Positions 6,602 through 11,320 of a DNA stretch of 11,320 nt are shown in pieces. The notes beneath the pieces were generated by a model. The model saw nothing but the letters and a program-made list of their open reading frames with translations. It was not told the DNA's origin and did not search any database. A program made the position numbers and the translations under genes. This DNA is from CAYMST01 sp964393115 (GTDB lineage: Bacteria > Bacteroidota > Bacteroidia > Cytophagales > Cyclobacteriaceae): the NCBI GenBank assembly GCA_964393115.1, contig CAYMST010000159.1, forward strand, positions 1 through 11,320, read 5' to 3'. Within the stretch, counting starts at the first letter, position 1. Each line of letters opens with the position of its first letter.

Positions 6602-7048
6602 TAGTTTGTTGATAGCTTCTTGTTCAACGCCAGATATCCCATCAGCAGCGTTGGCAAAAAGATACATCGACTCAAGAATAAACTCTCTCTCTGAATTATT
6701 TTCGTCCAGATAGCTCTTTAGTGCACTTAAATATTTCTTTTCCCACCGGTCCAAATTATCCAGTAAATACCGAAACTCCGAGTTTAACATAGCACGTAGC
6801 TGTTCTTTATCTCTATTATTGAGATCAGTAGCTGCAAACTCCTCGGCCAATCCGCTAGCTATACTATTAATACCGACCCATTCCTCTTTGTCAAGTTTGC
6901 CATCGCTCATGCAAACCAGTAAAGATGGAAACATTGTAAGGATGTAGAGAAACTCTTCATAGGACAGTTTGATAGATCTATTTTTCAAATAGTCTTCATA
7001 TAGGGTTTGCACATTCTTATTGCGTGCGGAATTAGACATGGTGTGCAT
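6575..7048 (-). CDS. TerB-like domain protein
   Basis: A 157-residue, mostly helical, soluble protein without a signal peptide. Two repeats of the TerB style, each an acidic DG motif between helices, are visible: CMSDGKLDKEEW at 46-57 and FANAADGISGVEQEAI at 131-146. In TerB (tellurite-resistance family) proteins such acidic clusters bind metal; metal binding here is inferred. Single TerB-like proteins are common and their roles are mostly unknown, and no other ter genes are near, so tellurite resistance should not be assumed. The start could be the ATG at 7046-7048 or the one three codons later (7037-7039); neither has a strong Shine-Dalgarno sequence. The gene converges on kmo and their ends overlap by 27 bases, with no terminator between them. 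I see no TAnnTTTG promoter in the gap upstream. Confidence 0.7.
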   Translation of the reverse strand: MHTMSNSARNKNVQTLYEDYLKNRSIKLSYEEFLYILTMFPSLLVCMSDGKLDKEEWVGINSIASGLAEEFAATDLNNRDKEQLRAMLNSEFRYLLDNLDRWEKKYLSALKSYLDENNSEREFILESMYLFANAADGISGVEQEAINKLSKRLELTF

Positions 7049-7257
7049 GGATTGATGCGTATTGGTTAGGATCGAAGTTCCTTGAGCTTAAATTTACATG
7101 TAATCCATAAGATAACTATACAAAAGAGTTGGTTTGAATAGTATAATATCAGGTTTTATAGCAACTTTTAAACCAACCTTATGTAGCTCTAAGCCAAGTG
7201 TATTCTCTTCTACTCAAGCAAGCAGGTAATCTGGGTGGCAGACGCTGTTACTTAAGA
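7049..7257. other. Gap between the TerB-like gene and the dxs 3' end
   Basis: These 209 bases hold no convincing gene. Both flanking genes are on the minus strand, so this is downstream of dxs and upstream of the TerB-like gene. The only structure seen is a weak inverted repeat, GTTGGTTT at 7128-7135 and AAACCAAC at 7170-7177, with a 34-base spacer. That spacer is too long for an ordinary terminator, although the bases after it on the minus strand are partly T-rich (TCTTTTG). Confidence 0.4.
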
Positions 7258-9174
7258 TTAAAGAACGGGCTCAAAATCGAGCATGCGAATAGCAGCTTTA
7301 TGAATCCCATCAGCATCAAAACCACATATCTTTTGGAGTTGCGACTGATCTCCATGCTCAATAATCTTATCTGGTATTCCAAGGCGCTTAATCTTAGAAA
7401 AGTATTCATTTTCAATAGCAAACTCGGCTACAGCACTTCCAAATCCACCAGGCAGACAGCCGTCTTCAACAGTAATTACTCGATCAAACTTCTTAAACAC
7501 CTCATGAAGCAATGCCTCATCAAGTGGTTTTACAAATCTCATGTCGTAATGTGCGGCACTGATTCCTTCGGTTTTCAGTGACTCACAAGCCTCTACCGCA
7601 AAATTACCCACGTGTCCAATGGTGAGAATAGCTAAATCGGAGCCATTGCGTAACAAGCGCCCCTTGCCATCTGCTATTCGCTCAAACGGAGTCTTCCAAT
7701 TCGGCATTACCCCTTTTCCTCTTGGATATCGAATCGTATATCCTCCTTTCCTAGGTAATTGGGCAGAATACATCATATTCCTGAGTTCCTGCTCATTCAT
7801 AGGGGCGGCGACCACCATATTTGGAATACATCGCATGTACGCAATATCATATGCACCATGATGCGTAGGACCATCTGCACCCGCGAATCCAGCGCGATCT
7901 AAACAGAACACAACTGGTAAATTTTGAATACATACGTCATGAATTACCTGATCGTAGGCTCTTTGCATAAACGTGCTGTAGATATTACAAAAAGGCACCA
8001 TCCCCTGTGTGGCCAAACCCGCGGAAAAAGTCACGGCGTGTTGCTCGGCAATTCCCACATCAAAAGCCCTGTCTGGCATTTCCTTCATCATGATATTGAG
8101 TGAGCAGCCCGTTGGCATAGCCGGGGTTACCCCCATGATTTTATCATTCATCTTAGCCAACTCTACAATAGTATGACCAAACACGTCCTGGTATTTTGGA
8201 GGCTGTGGTTCATCTTGTATTTTCTTATGGATCTCACCGGTCATCTTGTCGAATAGACCTGGAGCATGCCATTTGGTTTGATTCTTTTCAGCTTCTGGAT
8301 ATCCTTTGCCCTTCACCGTAAGACAGTGTAAAATTTTAGGTCCTGGTATATCTTTCAGATCCTTTAGAACACTGACCATATGATCCATGTCATGTCCATC
8401 TATCGGCCCAAAATACCTTAGCTTAAAGGACTCAAACATATTACTTTGAGACAACAAAAACGATTTCACGCTTGTTTCTACTTTAGCAGCTACTTCGCGG
8501 GCACTTTTTCCAAAATGAGAGAACTTTCCTAATAGGTGCCAAACCTCATCCCTAACCTTATTATACGTATGTGAAGTAGTTATGTCTGTTAGGTAATCTC
8601 TTAAAGCACCAACGTTTGGGTCTATGGACATGCAGTTATCGTTGAGCACGATAAGTAAGTTTGAATTCGTAACACCAGCATGGTTCATTGCCTCAAATGC
8701 CATACCGCCTGTCATGGCGCCATCACCGATCACGGCAATGTGGTGACGATCTTTTTCTTCTTTATAGGCTGATGCTACGCTCATTCCAAGTGCAGCAGAG
8801 ATACTTGTAGAGGAATGGCCTACACCAAAAGCATCATAGGGACTTTCACTTCGTTTCGGAAAACCACTTATCCCACCGAATTTCCTATTCGTATGAAAAT
8901 CTTCTCGGCGACCGGTTAAAATTTTATGACCGTAAGCCTGATGTCCAACGTCCCAGACTAATTGGTCGTCCGGCGTATTAAAAACGTGGTGTAATGCTAT
9001 GGTTAGATCTACAACACCAAGACTCGCTCCAAAATGCCCTCCATAAATGGACACATTGTCAATAATATATTGTCTTAACTCTTCGGCTAGCTGAACTAAC
9101 TGAGGCTTCGACAAATCTTTAAGATCTGCCGGGTTGTTTACCGAAGAGAGCAAGGGCCCTGGCTCTATTAGCAT
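7258..9174 (-). CDS. dxs: 1-deoxy-D-xylulose-5-phosphate synthase
   Basis: DXS joins pyruvate and glyceraldehyde 3-phosphate with loss of CO2, giving 1-deoxyxylulose 5-phosphate, the entry step of the MEP isoprenoid pathway; the product also feeds thiamine and pyridoxal synthesis. The 638 residues match the family length. Key residues are visible: H48 in GGHFGAS, the thiamine diphosphate/Mg motif from GDG (150-152) to NDN (178-180), the region SIDPNVGA, E377 in DVGIAEQHAVTF that activates the thiamine ring, and DRAGFAGADGPTHHG (426-440). The transketolase C-terminal domain follows (GHVGNFAVEA, then GCLPGGFGSAVAEF). The start at 9172-9174 gives the common Bacteroidota N-terminus MLIEPGPLL. It is transcribed divergently from scpA across a 185-base gap and shows no clear terminator. 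It is a cytoplasmic housekeeping enzyme and appears intact. Confidence 0.98.
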   Translation of the reverse strand: MLIEPGPLLSSVNNPADLKDLSKPQLVQLAEELRQYIIDNVSIYGGHFGASLGVVDLTIALHHVFNTPDDQLVWDVGHQAYGHKILTGRREDFHTNRKFGGISGFPKRSESPYDAFGVGHSSTSISAALGMSVASAYKEEKDRHHIAVIGDGAMTGGMAFEAMNHAGVTNSNLLIVLNDNCMSIDPNVGALRDYLTDITTSHTYNKVRDEVWHLLGKFSHFGKSAREVAAKVETSVKSFLLSQSNMFESFKLRYFGPIDGHDMDHMVSVLKDLKDIPGPKILHCLTVKGKGYPEAEKNQTKWHAPGLFDKMTGEIHKKIQDEPQPPKYQDVFGHTIVELAKMNDKIMGVTPAMPTGCSLNIMMKEMPDRAFDVGIAEQHAVTFSAGLATQGMVPFCNIYSTFMQRAYDQVIHDVCIQNLPVVFCLDRAGFAGADGPTHHGAYDIAYMRCIPNMVVAAPMNEQELRNMMYSAQLPRKGGYTIRYPRGKGVMPNWKTPFERIADGKGRLLRNGSDLAILTIGHVGNFAVEACESLKTEGISAAHYDMRFVKPLDEALLHEVFKKFDRVITVEDGCLPGGFGSAVAEFAIENEYFSKIKRLGIPDKIIEHGDQSQLQKICGFDADGIHKAAIRMLDFEPVL

Positions 9175-9274
9175 AGCAAAGTATTTATCTTATCAAACTA
9201 TTAAACATCCAATATGTTTGTCACCTGCTTAATATACAGTTAAAACTATTTTAAAAATCTGAATGCATAGTCTG

Positions 9275-9282
9275 CAAAGATA
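9275..9282 (-). promoter_or_regulatory. Putative -7 promoter element for dxs
   Basis: Reading the minus strand this is TATCTTTG, a match to TAnnTTTG. It would start transcription near 9268 and leave a leader of about 95 bases before the dxs ATG. No good -33 element is visible at the usual spacing, so the call rests on the -7 match within the divergent gap. Confidence 0.4.
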
Positions 9283-9328
9283 ATTTTATTTGAACATCTG
9301 GTCATCGTTTAATTTGGTCATTACCATT

Positions 9329-9336
9329 TAACTTTG
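9329..9336 (+). promoter_or_regulatory. Putative -7 promoter element for scpA
   Basis: TAACTTTG on the plus strand matches TAnnTTTG and lies 23 bases before the TTG start of scpA, giving a leader of about 17 bases. A TTTG at 9313-9316 is only 12 bases upstream, closer than the usual spacing, so the -33 part is weak. Position and orientation fit scpA well. Confidence 0.45.
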
Positions 9337-9359
9337 TTAAAACACTTAAAAAAACGAGT

Positions 9360-10109
9360 TTGAGTTTTGAAATAAAGCTCCCATTATTTGAAGGGCCCTT
9401 CGATCTTCTTCTATTTTTTATCGAACGTGATGAGTTGGACGTTCATGATATTCCAATTGCTAAAATCACCAATGATTTTCTTGACTATCTCCAGCATTTA
9501 GAGAAAATGAATATCGAAGTAGCTAGTGAGTTTATTCTCGTCGCCTCGACTCTGATGCGTATCAAAGCGAAAATGCTACTTCCTAGACCTATCATCAATG
9601 AAGAGGGAGAGGAGATCGATCCGAGAGATGAGCTCGTGAAGCATCTATTAGAATACAAGCGCTATAAATCTGTCATTGACGAGCTCTCTACTATGGAATC
9701 TGACCGATTGGATAAGGAAAAGCGAGGCAATATCGAGCATGAGCTAAAGAAGCTTTCTGCTATCAACAACGTCGAAGCCGAACTTCAAGACCTGGACCTG
9801 TTTAAACTCTTAAAAGTTTTTCAAAAAGTTATGGGACGTTATGAGCTTGAGAAGAACAAACCAATCCACAAAATCGTACAATATCCTTATACCATATCTG
9901 GGCAAAAAGACTTCTTGATCGGAAGGTTAGTTATTGGCAAAAAGGTCTCATTTGGCGAATTAATTAGTGAAACACCTGAAAAAATTGCTGTGATCTTTAA
10001 CTTTTTAGCCATCCTCGAGTTACTCCAAATGAAGGTCATTTCCATAAGTATTGGAGAAGGCTTTAATAATTTTTGGATATCCAAAGCAAGTCCATCGTCC
10101 GAAGATTAA
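9360..10109 (+). CDS. scpA: Segregation and condensation protein A (ScpA kleisin)
   Basis: ScpA is the kleisin subunit that, with ScpB, bridges the heads of the SMC ATPase in the bacterial condensin, helping to compact and separate chromosomes. The 249 residues begin with the highly typical FEGPFDLLLFFIERDELDVHDIPI (about 10-33), followed by helices with FILVASTLMRIKAKMLLPRP (58-77) that form the SMC-binding N-terminal domain. A charged central region (about 85-145) links to a C-terminal winged helix (about 165-245, including VSFGELISETPEKIAVIFNFLAILELLQ). No ATG is available before residue 50, so TTG at 9360 must be the start and gives MSFEIKLPLFEGP, matching relatives. No scpB or smc is nearby. 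The LpxR-like gene begins 27 bases after its stop and is probably on the same transcript. Confidence 0.96.
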   Translation: MSFEIKLPLFEGPFDLLLFFIERDELDVHDIPIAKITNDFLDYLQHLEKMNIEVASEFILVASTLMRIKAKMLLPRPIINEEGEEIDPRDELVKHLLEYKRYKSVIDELSTMESDRLDKEKRGNIEHELKKLSAINNVEAELQDLDLFKLLKVFQKVMGRYELEKNKPIHKIVQYPYTISGQKDFLIGRLVIGKKVSFGELISETPEKIAVIFNFLAILELLQMKVISISIGEGFNNFWISKASPSSED

Positions 10110-10123
10110 ACACCAGTTACAAC

Positions 10124-10127
10124 GAGG
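10124..10127 (+). promoter_or_regulatory. Shine-Dalgarno-like GAGG before the LpxR-like gene
   Basis: GAGG, within AACGAGGATA, lies nine bases before the ATG at 10137. Such sites are scarce in this window, where most starts follow A-rich sequence, so it supports this ATG as the start and suggests independent translation from the scpA transcript. Confidence 0.4.
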
Positions 10128-10136
10128 ATAAGATAA

Positions 10137-11069
10137 ATGCCGAATAAACTTATTGGATGTTCACTCCTACTGTTATTAGTGCATCCGTTTGTATTCAGTC
10201 AGTCTTCTTTTGACAATCAAATCACCTTATATGCTGATAACGATGCGTTTTGGTTAAATAACGATGATGGCTACTATTCTAGTGGTATCTTTATTGAACA
10301 GCATCATTTAAAGTCCGCCGATACACTCCGGCATTCGAAGACAATCCGCCTGTGGCGTTTTAGCCACCTCATGTACACCTCATCCAATATTCGTCAAAGT
10401 AGGGCATCAAAAATAGACCGTCCTTACGCAGGAATACTGAGTATCGGGTATGGGCTAGAGCGTATTTCTAAAAATAGAATTAAGACATTATCACTTGACC
10501 TTGGCTGGATGGGACCGTCCATCCGAACCGGAGACCTCCAATATGGCTATCACAGTCTTTTCGGCATGAAGTTACCACGCGGTTGGGACTATGAGGTCAA
10601 AGACACCCCCGTCATTACTGCACAAGGAAGCGTTCGCTGGCCAAGGCGCTTGGGGAATCAAATGGAAATAATAAACTCTACTTCCTTTATGTTAGGGAGT
10701 ATTTTTAATAAATTAAATCACGAAGTATTGATCAGATTAGGTGATTTCCTACCCATTCATCAATCTAGTCTGTTCAACACTATCGTTGGCACATCCCACA
10801 AATTATCAGGCCTCAATGAGTTCTTTATGACAACCGGAATGGGTGTTACAACAAACTTTTATGATGCCACCATACAAGGGAGTATCATAAGTGAAGAGAA
10901 TAATCCATTTTCAGTAACGCCAACTTTATTTGTATTTCACCATTTTTATAGCCTTCATTTTAGCTGGACAAGGTTTAACATGGAGGCTAGATTTAACTTT
11001 AATACTAAGGAAAATCAAGAAGCAAGACCTCACCGTCATATTAGAATAAGACTTGATTATCGTTATTAA
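10137..11069 (+). CDS. LpxR-family outer-membrane lipid A deacylase-like protein
   Basis: This 310-residue protein has a signal peptide (hydrophobic LLLLLVHPFVFS, likely cut before Q22) and then alternating residues fitting an outer-membrane beta-barrel, ending in aromatic Y310 after RIRLDYRY. Family marks of LpxR/DUF2219 are ADNDAF (33-38), the DGYYSSGIFIE stretch (44-54), DRPYAG (94-99) and GYHSLFGMKLPRGW (137-150). LpxR of Salmonella is a calcium-dependent enzyme that removes the 3' acyloxyacyl group from lipid A. H139 sits where its catalytic histidine would be, and N35/D36 lie in the metal and active-site segment. The threonine usually seen in the YT-G motif is serine here (S48), a conservative change. 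Activity on this organism's own lipid A is inferred, not shown. Gaps of 27 bases to scpA and 17 bases to the next gene suggest one transcript. Confidence 0.82.
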   Translation: MPNKLIGCSLLLLLVHPFVFSQSSFDNQITLYADNDAFWLNNDDGYYSSGIFIEQHHLKSADTLRHSKTIRLWRFSHLMYTSSNIRQSRASKIDRPYAGILSIGYGLERISKNRIKTLSLDLGWMGPSIRTGDLQYGYHSLFGMKLPRGWDYEVKDTPVITAQGSVRWPRRLGNQMEIINSTSFMLGSIFNKLNHEVLIRLGDFLPIHQSSLFNTIVGTSHKLSGLNEFFMTTGMGVTTNFYDATIQGSIISEENNPFSVTPTLFVFHHFYSLHFSWTRFNMEARFNFNTKENQEARPHRHIRIRLDYRY

Positions 11070-11086
11070 ACCCATTTGACACCATC

Positions 11087-11320
11087 ATGCATGAACTTGA
11101 GCCATTTCCTAATTGGCTAAACTTATACGATCCAGCAAAAGACGAGCAATCTCCTTTTTTTGGAAAGGAATATGATTATAACACCTATTCCGAGACAATT
11201 TATGGCTATTATATAGCTCCTGGCTGGGACTTTATGGGGTCTGAGACATTGTATGTTAAAGTTCTATTCATTGATTACGAAGAAGGGTATGCCATTATAG
11301 AATGTCTTGGCGAATGGAAT
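11087..11320 (+). CDS. Hypothetical protein (partial, 3' end outside window)
   Basis: An open frame starts at ATG 11087 and runs without a stop for 78 codons to the right edge. The visible part begins MHELEPFPNWLNLYDPAKDE and is acidic and rich in aromatic residues (FFGKEYDYNTY, IYGYYIAPGWDFMGS, ETLYVKVLFIDYEEGYAIIE). There is no signal peptide or membrane segment, so it is probably cytoplasmic. The pattern looks like a conserved small protein I have seen called hypothetical in Bacteroidota, but I cannot assign a domain. It follows the LpxR-like gene by 17 bases on the same strand, so it likely shares its transcript. Codon use looks like that of its neighbours and the frame is uninterrupted, supporting a real gene. 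No Shine-Dalgarno sequence is evident. A second ATG at 11091 in another frame soon meets a stop. Confidence 0.75.
   Translation, partial: MHELEPFPNWLNLYDPAKDEQSPFFGKEYDYNTYSETIYGYYIAPGWDFMGSETLYVKVLFIDYEEGYAIIECLGEWN

Noticed and set aside
6575..7048. Tellurite resistance locus
   Set aside because: Only one TerB-like domain is present and no other ter genes are nearby, so the resistance label would overstate the evidence.
7128..7177. Inverted repeat GTTGGTTT/AAACCAAC as a dxs terminator
   Set aside because: The arms are only eight bases with a 34-base spacer and no clear T-run, so terminator function is not supported.
7198..7581. 127-codon plus-strand open frame
   Set aside because: It lies almost wholly antisense to the well-supported dxs gene and resembles no known protein.
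1..11320. CRISPR array, mobile element, tRNA or rRNA
   Set aside because: No regularly spaced repeats, transposase, integrase or recognisable structural RNA sequence was seen on either strand.

Overview
The window looks like ordinary chromosome from a member of the Bacteroidota, most probably a Cytophagia-type (perhaps marine) bacterium. The evidence is a lipoprotein with an acidic stretch right after the lipidated cysteine, promoter-like TAnnTTTG elements, A-rich start regions with few Shine-Dalgarno sequences, two TTG starts, and kynurenine-pathway genes of the kind reported from Cytophaga relatives. The genus cannot be fixed from the sequence alone. I see no phage, insertion sequence, CRISPR array, rRNA or tRNA.

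Layout. Positions 1-2317 are all on the minus strand: the start of nuoA (complex I, cut by the left edge), a solo LON-domain protein, a strong terminator, and a predicted surface lipoprotein of unknown function. A 344-base gap (2318-2661) follows, with a promoter-like site for the lipoprotein and a set of GACAGGTT repeats able to form alternative hairpins. Positions 2662-6601 are on the plus strand: a three-helix membrane protein with a C-terminal zinc ribbon, then a tightly overlapped cluster for 3-hydroxyanthranilate dioxygenase (nbaC), kynureninase (kynU) and kynurenine 3-monooxygenase (kmo). A TerB-like gene runs towards kmo and overlaps its end. dxs (isoprenoid precursor synthesis) follows on the minus strand. 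It is divergent from scpA (chromosome condensation), after which come an LpxR-family outer-membrane lipid A deacylase-like protein and the start of an unknown gene cut by the right edge.

How the genes work together. The clearest unit is nbaC-kynU-kmo, which would turn kynurenine into 3-hydroxykynurenine, then 3-hydroxyanthranilate, then 2-amino-3-carboxymuconate semialdehyde, which closes spontaneously to quinolinate. This is the tryptophan route to NAD. The first two steps (tryptophan dioxygenase, formamidase) and nadC are not in the window, so the NAD role is inferred. scpA, the lpxR-like gene and the last gene have gaps of 27 and 17 bases and may be one transcript. The rest is housekeeping (nuoA, dxs) or uncharacterised. 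No obviously new multi-gene system was found; the items most worth a second look are the repeat/hairpin region, the kynurenine cluster and the LpxR-like protein.
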